Origin: Prochilodus magdalenae
Taxonomy: Eukaryota > Chordata > Actinopteri > Characiformes > Prochilodontidae
Assembly: GCA_024036415.1 (NCBI GenBank)
Contig: JAMWET010000037.1
Location: 62,001 to 126,000, forward strand
Reading direction: 5' to 3'
Length of the DNA: 64,000 bases
The position numbers and the translations under genes were made by a program. Below, in pieces: positions 27,301 through 47,036 of the stretch. Each line of letters starts with the position of its first letter. The first letter of the stretch is position 1. A model generated the notes under the pieces. It was not told where the DNA came from, searched no databases, and saw only the letters and a list, made by a program, of their open reading frames with translations.

Positions 27301-30300
27301 TTCACCTGCTTCTCTTTCAGAATAATGCCTCCAAGCTGCTGTTGGCTATAATGGAAAGTCGTCATGACAGTGAGAATGCAGAGAGGATTCTGTACAACAT
27401 GAGACCCAAAGAGCTGGTGAGGAATGTGTTTATTCACTTACGTAGCACCGTGGTGTAGTTTGATGTACACATGTAATGTGTGTGGTAAAAACAGATATAG
27501 TTAGTGCAGTTTAAAAGCATGTATGTGGTTTGTGTGTGGTTTGCATATGTGCATGTAAATGTTTATGCACTAGGTGGAGGTGATCAAGAAAGCCTACCAG
27601 CAGGGGGAGGCTGACTTTGATGATGACGAGGAGAATGGAGAGGACCATGCTGCTTCACCGCGAAATGTTGGGCACAATATCTACATTCTGGCACATCAGG
27701 TACACAAGTACATGCCAACGCAAGTCTGACATATATATAGATGTAGTCATACTTAAGTCCCACATGTATTAGTTCTGACTACCTGCAAAGCCAGACACCA
27801 CCTGTCATTAATTTAATTTTCAAAATAGTGTTTCTGTCCATACTTCCACTGTGAAAGACAACTAAACGCTGTTAATCAGAAGGATGTGCTTCTTGCTGTC
27901 AAGACGCTGTTGTTGAGAAAACTTCATTGAATGTGTTTGGGATTATTGCATATGTAACAATGGCAGAAAATACAGCTGATAAGACTGAACTTCAGAGCAG
28001 ATCTACCAGAAAGTAATAAAAGCTGTTTTAACTGGAACTGACAGTGAATTATCTCAGGAGCTAAATGTCTATTTACAGTTGGAACACATTTAAAAGGTAA
28101 ACGGGATTTATAAATCTTCATACTAAAAATGAAATGTTTTGTTCTTTAATCCTTCAGCTATCTCGCCACAACAAGGAACTGCAGCTGCTGCTGAAACCAA
28201 GTGGAGAAGACCAGGCTTTGGAGTGCTACACCAAACATACTGCGCAGATAGAGGTACACACCGATGACTGCACATATACAAGTTTCCAAGTTTCAGGTTT
28301 ATTTGTCATATGCACAGCATGTCAGGACATAAATGCATTGAAATGCTTGTGGTGATGCTCAGGTTGGTGCTCTACAGGAGGACAAAACTATATACATACT
28401 AAACATTAAAATAAAGATATATAAAAGTTCTATTAAATAAATACAGAATACGCAAAATATACACAAAATACAGAATATACAGAGACAGGAGGGATCTGTA
28501 GAAATTCTGATATGTACATTTATGAGACAGGTATAGTCTGAGAGAGAGTGGAGCTAATATAAATATAAATATATATGTTTATGTCTATTCCTGTTGTATA
28601 AAGTGACTTAGAGATGTTGTCCATAGCAGTGCTATATAAAGTATTAATAATAAAGTGTCAGAGTACAGTGGTGTTGGTGGTGTTGGTGGTATTGGTGAGA
28701 GGTTCACAGCTTGTTCAGGAACCTGATGGCTTTTGGGTAAAAACTGTTCATTACTCGGTTTGTTCTGGCCTGGATGCTGCGGTACCTCCTGCCTGTTGGC
28801 AGTAAGGTGAACAGGTCGTGTGCTGGGTGGCTACACATATACATGGCTACACACATAGACATGAACTTTCACAGTTATGTATTTACACAGTGATGAACAC
28901 ACTAACATTATGCTTGATCGGTAGTCAGTGCCATGTTGTGTAATTCTGTTTTTGTGTTTGTGTGTGTGCAGATAGTCCGTCAGGATCGCACAATGGAGCA
29001 GATAGTGTTTCCTGTGCCTCACATTTGCTCCTTCCTGACAAATGAGTCAAAGCTGCGGGTGTACTACAGCACAGAAAGAGACGAGCAGGGAAGCAAGATC
29101 AACGACTTCTTTCTGAGAGCGGACGACCTCTACAATGAGATGAGGTGGCAGAAAAAACTACGAGGTATGCTTTTACTGTTTGAGGTCGTGTTTTGATTTT
29201 GTGATGTTGACTGAGGCAGGTAAGGACAGTAAATGTGGGTTAGGAAGAGGGTTTACAATGTACACATTTCCCACAACATGGCAACTTTTGTATCTTTTGT
29301 TCGCCCAGAGATTTAAAAAGTTAGGTCAAACTAGACCGTAGTTAAATATATCACATACATAAAATAATGTCATCAGAGTTTTTATCAAGAGTAAATCAAA
29401 TCAAAAGGGCAGCTGCAGTCACTGAATTAAGACATGAACCAAGATCAGATAAATTTCAAGTTTAGCTTAGTTTTTTTAGTAACAGCACTTCACTTGCCAA
29501 TTAATAGTAAATCAGTTCCTCCAACTAATCTGGATATAGTGCAGCTTGGTCTGATTTCATGTAGGGCTTTGATGGTTATGAGTGTGGAGGTGAATAAAAC
29601 AGTTTGTGTGTGTTTGTGTTTCAGCCCAGCCGGTGTTGTACTGGTGCAGCAGAAACATGTCATTCTGGAGTAATGTCTCCTTTAACTTGGCCGTGCTCAT
29701 AAATGTGTTGGTGGCATTCTTCTATCCACTCGACATTGTGAGCGACAGTGAGTACTACTGCAACCCCTCACCCTCAGCAGCCTTACGTTTTACTCCTCGG
29801 GCTTGTTTCTATTAAACCCTCACCATGTGTAAACGTTTAGTCAGAAGACTTACAGTGCTGCGTTGTCTGCTTTTTAATACTCTTTAGTATAAACAAACAC
29901 AATTAAAAACAGACCAGTGTGACTAATTGTGTTCTTTTTCTCCAGGTCAGCTAGACCCATCTCTGTCAGTGCTGCTGTGGGTGTCCGTGTTGGGCTCAGT
30001 TGGTTTTGTCTTGCTGTTGCCGAGTCCAAATGCAGTGCGGGTGCTGGTCATCTCCTCTGTTCTACGACTGGGCTTCTCATTAGGTCTTCAACATATGCTC
30101 ACTTTGCTGGGAGCTTTTAATGTATGTGCATCCGTTCTCACAAATATATATACATCAGTTACTTATAAAACATTGAAAGGTATACTAAAATATACTATTA
30201 CAAACTATACTGACGGTTTTTAAAATATTTACTCCCTAGAAATCGGTTTTAGATCACACAATAAAACAGTTCCATAGTGATTACATATTAAAAGCTTATT

Positions 30301-33300
30301 TTGCTAATTGCAGTAAATAATGCTAACACTTCCTGCTAGTGTTACTAATAATGCTAATAGCTAAAACACTACAGATGATGCTCTGAGAGCTGTTAGCATA
30401 AAGACATCTAACTGTATCTTTTTATTTCTGTCTGCCTGTGTTGTTTAGGTGTGCAATAAGATTGTGTTCCTCCTGAGTTTTGTGGGTAACAGGGGGACAT
30501 TTACACGTGGCTACAAAGCAATGGTGATGGACAGAGAGTTCCTGTTCCACCTACTCTATCTTCTTATATGTACACTCGGCCTCTGTGGACACGTATTCTT
30601 CTACAGCTTACTGGTGAAGTTTTAATAAGCATGCTTTATTCAAATTCTAGACCTATGAGTTGTGGAGTGACTACAAAGTTTCTGAGATTTTCACTTTAAA
30701 AATGAGTTGTATTTAAGTTTTTATTATTATATATTATAATTATTTTTATTCCATTTTAAAAGGTGAAAAATAGAGAAGGAATAAGACCATTTGTAGGTCA
30801 CTCTATACATTTAGACACATTTTGGTCATGTTAAGCTCTTTAAGATCTGAATTTGTATTTGTTTCTTTTATTGAAGCTTATGTTCTGATGACTCTCATGG
30901 CAGATTAAATGAAACTTAGTTTCAACATTATTCCACAATTGTGTATTTATCAGAAATATGTAGAAATACTATAAATGGCCTATACTGTACACTGCATGCT
31001 GTACCCCGTATGAAGCTGATTAAGTAATTGACTTTTTGTTGTTGTATGTTTCTGTGTTTTCCTGAGCAGTTATTTGACCTGGTGAACAGAGAGGAAACTC
31101 TGCTGAATGTGATTAAGAGTGTGACACGTAATGGCCGTTCCATTGTGCTGACGGCTGTCCTGGGGCTCATCCTGGTCTACCTCTTCTCCATCGTAGGCTA
31201 CATCTTTTTTAAAAATGATTTTATCCTGGAGGTGGATCGCATTCCTAACAGCACCCTTGGTACGGAACTCACACACACATAATGTAATGTCATGCTAAAA
31301 TTGCTCTGAAATGTAAATTGAACACAGCTGCAAATTCTAGTTCCTTTTTATGAAAATGTGGCACCCTTAAAGGGAGCTTTGCAGATAAAAAGTCCATGTC
31401 CACTCACAAAAGTTTTACACATGCACAGAAACAGAGAGTATACGCTCTCATACAACAGTGTCTTATTAATAGCTTAGAGGGTTTGTGTTCATAGTTTCCT
31501 AATACATTGGTAATTCCCTTTTTGTGTATGTATTGCAGAGGAGGGGGCATCTATGGCCAGTAGCTTCCTGCCTGAGGGTACATGCAGTGTAGAGAATGGA
31601 ACTTGCCTGACTGTCGGTGCAGACGAAGGTTTGGCAGTGAAGATTGTAGAATTACTGTATCATTATAAATCCATACTATATTCTGTTTTAAGTCGTAGAT
31701 AGCAGTTAACCTAAGTAGGTTTTATTCTGTGTTTGTGTTCTGTGCTTTTGTGTGTTCAGATGGTGTTGAGAGGGCATGTGATTCTCTGTGGATGTGTATG
31801 ATTACTGTATTGAGCCATGGTCTGAGGAGTGGGGGAGGAGTTGGTGATGTGTTGCGTAAACCTTCTAAAGAGGTATTCTTCACACTATACACATGTACAT
31901 ATCTGCGTGTAATATGACAATAAGCTTTTCTGAGCATGTCCTGTATATTTTCAGTACAACTTCATGTGACAGTCTTAAAGAAAGCTGTCATTGTATTTTT
32001 TGCCGTATTGCTTACTCCTGCAAACACAAAGGGGAAGTCCGAAAATTATGAGCATTAGTGTGATTGTGTTTGGCTGTGTGTATCTGTGTGCAGGAGCCTC
32101 TGTTTGCTGCAAGGGTTATCTATGACCTGCTCTTCTTCTTCCTGGTCATCATCATTGTGCTGAATCTGATTTTTGGTGTCATCATTGACACATTTGCTGA
32201 CTTGAGGAGTGAGAAACAGAGGAAAGAGGAGGTGCTGAAAACGACATGCTTTATATGCGGTGAGAATCTGTAATTCTAAGCATTCTCATACACATGAAGC
32301 TTATTAACAGTAAGACTTATTTAGCAGTAATGGCTGTGTGTTACTCAGTATCTGATGAAAGTACTGTTAGAGGTATATTCATTATATTCAAAGGTATCTT
32401 AACAGCCTAAGGGGTTTGTAATACCATTTACATAAACATTGTGTGCACATTGTAGTTTCATTTATAATACATGTATAATGACTTGATGTTGCAGGTTTGG
32501 AGAGAGATAAGTTTGATAATAAGACTGTGACATTTGAAGAGCATATCAAAGAGGAGCACAACCTGTGGCATTACCTGTACTTTATTGTGCTGGTCAGAGT
32601 GAAAGACTCCACTGAGTACACTGGCCCAGAAAGCTATGTGGCTCAGATGATCAAGGTGAATTTGACCTACACCACAAACTGTACATTTATGCACACTTCA
32701 CAACCAATATTGTATTCATAATACTGAATTTATTTACTTCACGGAGGTACTGGGCACTGGGAATCCTGCCAATGGTAATATACATGGTAGCTTACATAGC
32801 TGCTAAAGTGAGCCATTATATTTCTTACTTTGCTGCCCACATTGGATGTCATAGAATAAAAAGTATAAATATAAATAGACAGATAAAACAAGGATCAAAA
32901 ATTAAAGCCATGCAGAGAATATATAAATAGATTTAAACTGTAATTTAGAATTTATAATATACAATGAACACAACAACACCTTGATAACAGCTACTACTCT
33001 AGCATATCTGGTCATTATAGGGTCATTTTCTCACTCTCCTCACAGGAACATAATCTGGACTGGTTCCCACGTATGAGAGCCATGTCTCTGGTGAGCAGTG
33101 ATGGCGAGGGAGAACAGAATGAGCTGCGCTGTCTGCAGGAAAAGCTTGAGTCTACCATGAGACTCGTCTCGAACCTGACCAATCAGCTCACTGAGCTCAA
33201 AGAGCAGGTGTGTGTTGTGTGCATAAGAACGTGTATGTACCAAAGTATGTGTTTAGACATTAACGCCGTTTTATTTCTGATATATAGATGACCGAACAGA

Positions 33301-33374
33301 GGAAGCACAAGCAGCGGATTGGACTACTGGGAAACCCTGCCCACCTCAATATTAACCCACAGCAGCCTGCCTGA
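1153..33374 (+). CDS. itpr1: Inositol 1,4,5-trisphosphate receptor type 1 (5'-partial, 58 exons seen)
   Basis: IP3-gated calcium-release channel of the endoplasmic reticulum, a homotetramer. Joining 58 exons by splice sites, phase and homology gives about 2656 residues (7972 nt). With the missing N-terminus it would be near 2710, close to mammalian ITPR1 (about 2750). Type 1 rather than 2 or 3 is supported by the type-1-like phrase [16 protein letters not shown], the SI and SII cassette exons, the RRDS sites and a C-terminus ending NINPQQPA. The frame stays open through every junction and all junctions keep phase. Two introns start with GC instead of GT. The gene converges on pfkfb4. Which teleost duplicate (a or b) this is cannot be decided here. 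Confidence 0.96.
5115..5159 (+). CDS. itpr1: itpr1 SI splice-cassette exon (15 residues)
   Basis: A 45-nt, phase 0-0 exon encoding [15 protein letters not shown] between CAG and GTGAGT. It corresponds in place, length and acidic sequence to the mammalian SI cassette (DPDFEEECLE-type), which is included or skipped in a tissue-dependent manner. Skipping it joins LAAE directly to [12 protein letters not shown] without a frame change. The flanking introns are long (about 1.2 kb and 0.3 kb) compared with most introns in this part of the gene. Confidence 0.92.
6369..6510 (+). CDS. itpr1: itpr1 exon encoding the basic IP3-binding helix, flanked by two GC-AG introns
   Basis: The exon encodes [12 protein letters not shown] at its start and ends [10 protein letters not shown], exactly as in mammalian ITPR1 up to the IFKLL of the next exon. 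The upstream exon must end at 6166 (phase 2, ..GAA AGG AG) for the frame to continue as RAVTK, which makes the donor GCAGGT. The following intron must start right after CAG at 6510, where the sequence is GCACAT. No GT alternative at either place preserves the conserved reading. The second donor matches the GC consensus poorly. Confidence 0.88.
7213..7246 (+). repeat. (GT)n ending 17 nt before an itpr1 acceptor
   Basis: About 17 GT units in intron 6763-7263, just upstream of exon 7264-7436. Confidence 0.95.
7264..23056 (+). CDS. itpr1: itpr1 exons for the ARM-repeat / modulatory (coupling) domain up to SII
   Basis: Exons: 7264-7436, 7679-7798, 8058-8252, 8410-8661, 8863-9004, 9144-9291, 10302-10492, 10674-10800, 10886-10940, 11036-11201, 11339-11509, 13528-13605, 13832-13969, 14090-14215, 14850-15050, 16287-16402, 17246-17381, 17498-17623, 19429-19557, 19813-19933, 21008-21192, 21386-21534, 22945-23056. 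They encode the long helical solenoid that passes the IP3 signal to the pore. Near-identical blocks include [36 protein letters not shown] and [11 protein letters not shown]. Exon 21008-21192 holds ARRDSVL, matching the first mammalian PKA site. The segment around 9270-9310, where mammals insert SIII, shows only a short unrelated linker ([11 protein letters not shown]); no SIII-like exon was found. Confidence 0.94.
7834..7880. repeat. (AT)n microsatellite
   Basis: About 23 AT units in itpr1 intron 7799-8057. Confidence 0.97.
12240..13100 (+). mobile_element. Decayed Tc1-like transposon inside an itpr1 intron
   Basis: The intron 11510-13527 contains a broken plus-strand copy of a Tc1/mariner-type transposase gene. 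Phrases typical of these elements survive, such as TGGTCACCCACCAGAAATGA (ORF-start side) and the region 12893-12945 reading roughly as [10 protein letters not shown], the degenerated form of the catalytic-domain phrase W-P-x-Q-S-P-D-L-N-P-I-E. No long frame remains. Ends are uncertain and inverted repeats were not located. Confidence 0.65.
13704..13823 (+). repeat. Compound (GT)n array before an itpr1 acceptor
   Basis: GT repeat containing two copies of GCGTCCGTGCATGTGTG and ending 8 nt before exon 13832-13969. It creates cysteine/valine open frames that are not genes. Confidence 0.95.
18742..18939 (-). pseudogene. Tc1-like transposase fragment (N-terminal HTH)
   Basis: On the minus strand a 65-residue frame reads [19 protein letters not shown], then [20 protein letters not shown] and RSGRPRKIL. 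This is the paired-like helix-turn-helix plus GRPR linker of Tc1/mariner transposases. The catalytic DDE part is not found next to it, so it is a fragment. It lies inside itpr1 intron 17624-19428. Two short duplications (about 60-nt period) overlap its edges. Confidence 0.8.
19715..19810 (+). repeat. (CT)n tract forming an itpr1 polypyrimidine tract
   Basis: Nearly pure pyrimidine for about 95 nt, built of CT and CTCTCTAT/TTTCTCTCT variants. It ends in CAG immediately before exon 19813-19933. Confidence 0.95.
21355..21383 (+). repeat. (GT)n adjoining an itpr1 acceptor
   Basis: About 14 GT units running directly into GTAG at the acceptor of exon 21386-21534, leaving that 3' splice site without a normal pyrimidine tract. 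Confidence 0.95.
23435..23470 (+). CDS. itpr1: itpr1 SIIA-like microexon (12 residues)
   Basis: A 36-nt phase 0-0 exon between TTTTTCAG and a weak donor GTTGTC encodes [12 protein letters not shown]. It lies between the exon ending KDRGYGEK and the one starting [14 protein letters not shown], exactly where mammalian SII sits. Mammalian SIIA is longer (23 residues) but similarly acidic and begins with an ISIDELE-type motif. Assignment is from position, phase and composition; sequence similarity is limited. Confidence 0.7.
24332..24379 (+). CDS. itpr1: itpr1 SIIB/SIIC exon with NAGNAG acceptor
   Basis: The acceptor reads CTCAGCAG, so the exon can start at 24332 (CAG GTG GAT..) or 24335 (GTG GAT..). 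The longer form adds one glutamine, the same residue that constitutes mammalian SIIB. The shared part encodes [15 protein letters not shown], comparable to mammalian SIIC (a PPLRQLEDHKR-type ending). Phase 0-0, so inclusion or skipping keeps frame. TGC-containing repeats (CTGCTCTGCT, 24311-24320) lie 10-20 nt upstream of the acceptor. Confidence 0.85.
24920..29164 (+). CDS. itpr1: itpr1 exons from SII to the first membrane segment
   Basis: Exons: 24920-25049, 25219-25391, 25899-26082, 26275-26528, 26668-26868, 26995-27105, 27321-27416, 27574-27699, 28158-28253, 28972-29164. The first contains [12 protein letters not shown], matching the second mammalian PKA site (RRES type) just after SII. 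Conserved blocks follow: [70 protein letters not shown] and [15 protein letters not shown]. This is the ARM3/intervening lateral domain that carries much of the calcium and kinase regulation in the family. Confidence 0.95.
28275..28830 (+). repeat. Interspersed teleost repeat in itpr1 intron
   Basis: Within intron 28254-28971 the segment starting TTTCCAAGTTTCAGGTTTAT and ending near TGAACAGGTCGTGTGCTGG resembles a high-copy repeat often met in fish genomes (GTTCAGGAACCTGATGGC, GATGCTGCGGTACCTCCTGC). I recognise it only as an interspersed family and cannot place it in a transposon class. The middle part is AT-rich and decayed. Confidence 0.55.
29625..32259 (+). CDS. itpr1: itpr1 exons for the six-helix channel domain
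   Basis: Exons: 29625-29747, 29946-30121, 30449-30613, 31070-31259, 31539-31628, 31760-31872, 32094-32259. Hydrophobic helices are visible in 29625-29747 ([13 protein letters not shown]), 29946-30121 (two), 30449-30613 ([17 protein letters not shown]), 31070-31259 ([20 protein letters not shown]) and 32094-32259 ([20 protein letters not shown]). The pore filter GGGVGD is in 31760-31872. The luminal loop (31539-31628 plus the ends of its neighbours) is shorter than in mammals, carries two N-glycosylation sequons (NST, NGT) and is the least conserved part, as usual in the family. Confidence 0.96.
32495..33374 (+). CDS. itpr1: itpr1 C-terminal linker, coiled coil and tail
   Basis: Exons 32495-32655, 33046-33207 and 33288-33374. 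The zinc-knuckle-like linker uses CFIC at the end of the previous exon and HIKEEH here, the pattern that ties the pore helix to the cytosolic cap in IP3 receptors. Exon 33046-33207 ([21 protein letters not shown]) is the tetramer coiled coil. The last exon encodes [16 protein letters not shown] and ends PQQPA, TGA at 33372-33374. This ending is specific to type 1. Confidence 0.97.
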
Positions 33375-34250
33375 GTGGGAACTGACAGTCAAACAGGAAG
33401 GAATTGTGTGTAGTGTATGTGTAACAGAATGTGAAAGAGAGATGTGGCCTTACAGGATGGAGTGTGGGTGTTCAAGTCATCATACTCCATCTTCCACATA
33501 CTGATGCCTATACAGCTAAGTGCACAGTCACCCAAGTGCCCACGTCTCTAAATGAAGGGTTCTCTACTAGCCTGAGGCACGTTCACTGATGGTAACTTGC
33601 GTTTTTACAAATGTTATATCTTTTGTTTGCATTGGTACTTTGACTTGTAATGGTACTCGGTACATTCAGGACAGCACTGACTACGTCCACCGCCCTTGTG
33701 TATTGTGTGTAGCATGACGTCCCCAGATACACAGCTATTAGACATCACTCACCAAGAGCTTTTGCACTGTTTATGACTATAGTATTATGAGACGCTTTCA
33801 CAAGTGTCAAGTTGTGTCAGCATTTGTGTGAGGGTGTTTTATTCCCAGGAAATTACATCTGTTTTTCTTTGACCCAACACTTAGAAGATTTTCTAGGTTT
33901 ATATATGTATGCACATAAATATCATTGTCAAGGTTGTATTTTTGCTGCCTGTACACATCCATGCAACATTGTAAGGAAACCAAAGATAGTCTTCACTCTC
34001 CCAGATTTTATATTTATCTTGATTATTTGCCTTAAAATTATTCTTTCAGGAGAATTGTTATTAAAAAGGTCATTAGGGGTTTTATAAACACTCAGCGAAT
34101 TTAAAAAGCTCTTTACACACTGTATTTGTGTCTTGGATATAATTTTTTAATCAGAAATGGTTTGTTTGCACAAAACAATAACAACAAAGAAATCTTGCAC
34201 AAAATAATTCAAAAATACAAATAAAAGAACTTGGCGAGAAAGAATGTTTG
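33375..34250 (+). other. itpr1: itpr1 3' UTR with polyadenylation signal
   Basis: No coding potential after the stop. A canonical AATAAA lies at 34220-34225, about 850 nt downstream, giving a likely transcript end near 34245. A further AATAAA around 34720 could be an alternative end, which would bring the transcript close to the pfkfb4 3' UTR on the other strand. Confidence 0.6.
34220..34225 (+). terminator. Candidate polyadenylation signal of itpr1
   Basis: AATAAA in the 3' UTR. Chosen because it is the first canonical hexamer on the plus strand after the stop codon that I found at a plausible distance. Confidence 0.5.
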
Positions 34251-35865
34251 TTACAAGTGGTAGACTGATTTAATGACAGCTGTTCTGAAAACTTCTGAAC
34301 AGATTAGCCATGTTCATTGGAAGTTGCTAAATCAGTGTCAAACTACAACGTCAGAATTGTGCGTCTCAGCCTGATTTCCAAAATGATCCAACAAAGGTGT
34401 GACACGGTAAAGATAGACAGCAGTAATGTGCGTGATTCTGATCAAAATTTAAGTCTGAATATCTTTACAGCCACTGTAGAGTTGCATGCACTTCTGTAGA
34501 GGAAACAGCAGAAAGTTCCGAAATACAAACGTGTTAGCATAACTTTCAACACCAGGTGGATGACACAAAGTTGCTTCTTATTAGTGTATCCAGGCATTCA
34601 GATAGGTCATGCTACTGTTATCGGCTGAAAATGTTTTGTAAAGGTTCAGTTTTACAGGAATTTACACACAGAGACAAATACAACACAAGACTCCTGGTTC
34701 CCAATGAAAAGTGCTCATCAAATAAATATATTGCATCCATCTTCATCTGAAACTCGAAGACGACATTATTGGAGTAGAAAAGGAGCTTCATTAATTTTAC
34801 CCATCAAATTCTGACATTGCCATGGACTGACGAAAAAAAAAAAAATCAGAAAACTTAATATGAGATGATTTACACCAGGCAAAGGCTCAGTAATAGAAGT
34901 AGTAAGGTTAAGAAAAACATGCAAAGAAAATGTAAACTTTACTCTTCGCTCAAACATAACACACCAGCAGTTTACTGAATTAACAAGTTTGACCAACATC
35001 AACTGGTCATGATCTTAGCAACTGTCCTTAATCTAAATTAGGAATTCAGTGGACCAGAAACTAATAATTTCAGCTATTAAAAGCCTTGAAAATTAAATAT
35101 TTTTGAAGGGGTGGGTCTAAGACTTTTGTTTCTTACAGCAGAAGCAGCAGTACGATTTGATTCACTTCTTTAAGACTACATGGTATTTTCTTTAATAAAC
35201 AGCCGTTTAAAAGCACCAGTGTTAGAGCTATTGTATTAAACAACTTTGACTAGAATTTATAACTAATTAAGTTGATTAGTTTAATAAATTAGGCTTTAGA
35301 TAAAGTGTGGTGCTTGGCACAGTTTCATTCAATACATTGTTTGCCAAAACAAAATTCATAAACATCTCCCCAAACAGATCCACAGTATTGCTTAAGGGAA
35401 TGTATTAATACAATTGAAGAAAAATAGAAAAAAAAAAAAAAAAGAAAACAAAAAAAAGTAGTTCTTCTAGAAAAATAAAATTGTACAAAATAAAAAAAAA
35501 ACATGTACAAAATATATATATATTAAAAAAAAAAAAAAATTGCCACACCAGTTGTCTTTGCATCCAGTGTGCACTGACATCATGTGCATATAGCAACATA
35601 CATGTAAACACACACAGGCACACGCACGCACACACACCCCAACACTAGGGTTCATCAGCATACAACTGGATTCCAGTTATCAATGTGGTACATCATCATT
35701 ATGACCCAAAAAAAAAAAAAAAAAAAAATGAATTCAGTTCACACTGTGCTCCACATCCCCGAGCACACGAAAGTAAAAAAACCTCAATAATAAAGAAATG
35801 CTGGCTAATCAGTTAAGCATCATGATGGAGTGTTGCTGTGAGGCGAGATGTCCAGAATGTGTGCG
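34251..35865 (-). other. pfkfb4: pfkfb4 3' UTR and inter-gene spacer
   Basis: Between the two convergent stop codons. For the minus-strand gene the hexamer ATTAAA occurs at 35196-35191 and 35285-35280, about 580-680 nt after the stop; no minus-strand AATAAA was seen here. The probable pfkfb4 3' UTR carries several long A-runs on the plus strand (35430-35445, 35527-35539, 35708-35727), that is U-runs in the mRNA. No protein-coding frame with family resemblance. Confidence 0.5.
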
Positions 35866-44623
<8,758 letters not shown>

Positions 44624-44860
44624 CGTTATATCTTCGATAGCATTCATCCCGGTGGTGTTAACATCCCGTTTCTAAAGACCCGTTTAGCTGCTTGTGGGAT
44701 CGTGAAGGCACGAGACTGTGGCGGTGGCTGGTCGGAGTGCAACTTATGTCATATCGGCTGAGGAACGGCGAGGACCCACTTCACCGTAATACCGTGAAAG
44801 GATGCGCACCAAGAAAACACACGACGACTTCACACAAAGCACAGGCAAAATAATACGAGG

Positions 44861-46170
44861 TAACCCAAGTCCTCACATTTAAACCACGAAACCACATACA
44901 AGATCTTTATCCACCTTGTACAAACATACAAAAATGTTCCACAAAGCACAAATTCTCAATTACAATGGGACACACCACACTACACCGATGATTCACCAAT
45001 ATTTTGTGAGAATATATATTTTCCTTAAATCTTTTCCTACTGGACAGGCTTGACATGTAATTAAATTCATTGGCACAGTTTTTACGTATTTATTATACGT
45101 CACATCGGCACATCCGGGAACATTTGGTGAAACACGTCCCCTCCTCTTTTTGGAGGGAAACAAACGACAGTGCAAAACAAGACAAGAGAAACACCAGAAC
45201 TGGGTTAGTGTTATTTTTGGGTCATTTATAGGCTACGACATATTATAACATGTTCAATTTACCTATAGAACACAAAGGATAAATCAAAAAAGATAAATCT
45301 GCTTCATATTAAGTCTCTTCAGTCACTCGGCATCAAGCCGATCAAGTAAATGGCCTGTGATATCTAACCAGTAAAATAAACCACTTAAAAAAAGGTGTAG
45401 TCTGTTATACTGTGTGAAATATTTTACTTTTCAATCCTACTTTACTATGCTAGCTAGCATTAGCACTGAGGTGCGAGAACAAACATAGCTGCATTAGCCT
45501 TAGCCCAAACCAAAACATCAGCATTTTTAATTAGCTGTTGGTACAACCAACAGCACAGCTACTCCTTTAGCTTATAGGTATTAATTTACACCAGTTAGTT
45601 CAAAGTACAAATAAACACTGTTTCTGTTGTGTTGGTTGTCTAAGCGAGACGGGGGTATGGTTTTACTCTCAAAAAGGGGCGTGGGGAGCCTACTGCGGAT
45701 GACGCACTGCCGATCTGACTTGTTTAAAAATTAGAATGATCGTAGGACATATTATTGTATACTAAACTACAAAACAGCGCAGCCTTCTAGATTCCCCATA
45801 CAACTCTTATATATTTTACATACACACACGACCATTAAACATAATCTGTAAACATTATTGACGGAAAGAGACAGAATCAGCTATATTTTAAATCAAGATT
45901 AATTTGTTGGTCTACACGACTCCAGCAGATGGGGTGCAACTGACCATTTTGCCCAACAGCACGTTTTTTAGTTATCCAAATATGCGCAAATACCAAGCCT
46001 GTCCAGTAGCTTTGGAAGTTTGGAGTTATTGCTAAAATCAACCAGATGTCTTGAGAAATTCTGTTTTGTGAAATCCCCTGCGGGCACTGGCAACTAGTTT
46101 CACAACTACCGTATATCAACGGGGAGAGGAGCCCACATTTTTAAAAAAAACATGAAACAGGAGTGAAAGA
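44861..46170. other. Intergenic, nothing recognised
   Basis: AT-rich DNA upstream of pfkfb4. Short open frames on both strands show no recognisable motif. A small CpG-containing patch at about 45640-45720 has no other signal. Confidence 0.5.
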
Positions 46171-46229
46171 CTCAAGCTACAGCAGGCTGTCGCTGTTCAC
46201 ATGCAACCCACATGGGCTGCGAATGTTGA

Positions 46230-46450
46230 TATGGCTCTGACCAATCAAAGGCCTGCGACAGAGAGCGATCGGCCAATAGCGGGACGGACTCGCTGCGCGA
46301 GGAGGCGTGCTTGGCGGAGGGTCTCACTGTAGTAAACAGCGTGCTGCAAATGGACTGCATGTGCTTTTCAGGGAAAAACGTCGAGAACATAGAAGAAACC
46401 CCGCCCAAAGCCCTGAGTATTTAAGCATGACTCTGCGTACACTGAAAGAG
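46230..46450 (+). promoter_or_regulatory. Promoter-like cluster: two CCAAT boxes, GC box, TATA-like
   Basis: On the plus strand, in order: CCAAT in GACCAATCAAAG (about 46240), CCAAT in GGCCAATAGCG (about 46273), a CCCCGCCC GC box (about 46400) and GTATTTAAGC (about 46416). The spacing fits a plus-strand start site near 46445. The segment is locally CpG-rich. No known gene follows: the frame downstream (MTLRTLKEKSVFINQI..) is not recognised and the region soon becomes AT-rich. It may drive a non-coding transcript or act as an enhancer. Confidence 0.35.
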
Positions 46451-47036
46451 AAATCAGTCTTTATCAATCAGATTGTAATCAAGAACATGCCAGAGAAAAA
46501 AATTATAGTGAATAGAAATGTACCGTGTCATATACTGAAGAGAAATATAAACTCAACATCACTCCATTTAAAAAAGAACGGAAACCCCATCAACACATAA
46601 CCTTACAAAGACACCACATGTTCTGTACATGATACTCATTCATGCTCTGAGCATGCATTATGCGAATGAACACAGGCTTTGTATTGGTTTACACAGCTCC
46701 CTTCTTGTCTTTTCTCCCAAGACCTCTTGTTGGTACCAATCTTTTGATAAACACAATACTAGTCTGAATTACTGTGCTTATTCTATGGTGACTTAGCATT
46801 TACAACACATACCCATAGGTTTGTATCTACATTTCAGTTCAAATATGGGTACAGACTTAGGCAAACTACCGAGTATACAGCATACATTTTGTGCTGGTCT
46901 TTACTGACTTTTTTTAGCAGGGTAGTAAGGTGAGGTGTCAAGGCCACTCCAACTCATCCCTAAGCTATTGGATGGAGTTCAGTCATTCCAGAGAACACAG
47001 TCTTACTACTCTACCAACCGCTTTATACCTCTCTAG

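Noticed and set aside
46172..46600. Opposed frames of 78 and 97 codons near 46.3 kb
   Set aside because: No recognisable domain and low-complexity composition; kept only as a promoter-like segment.
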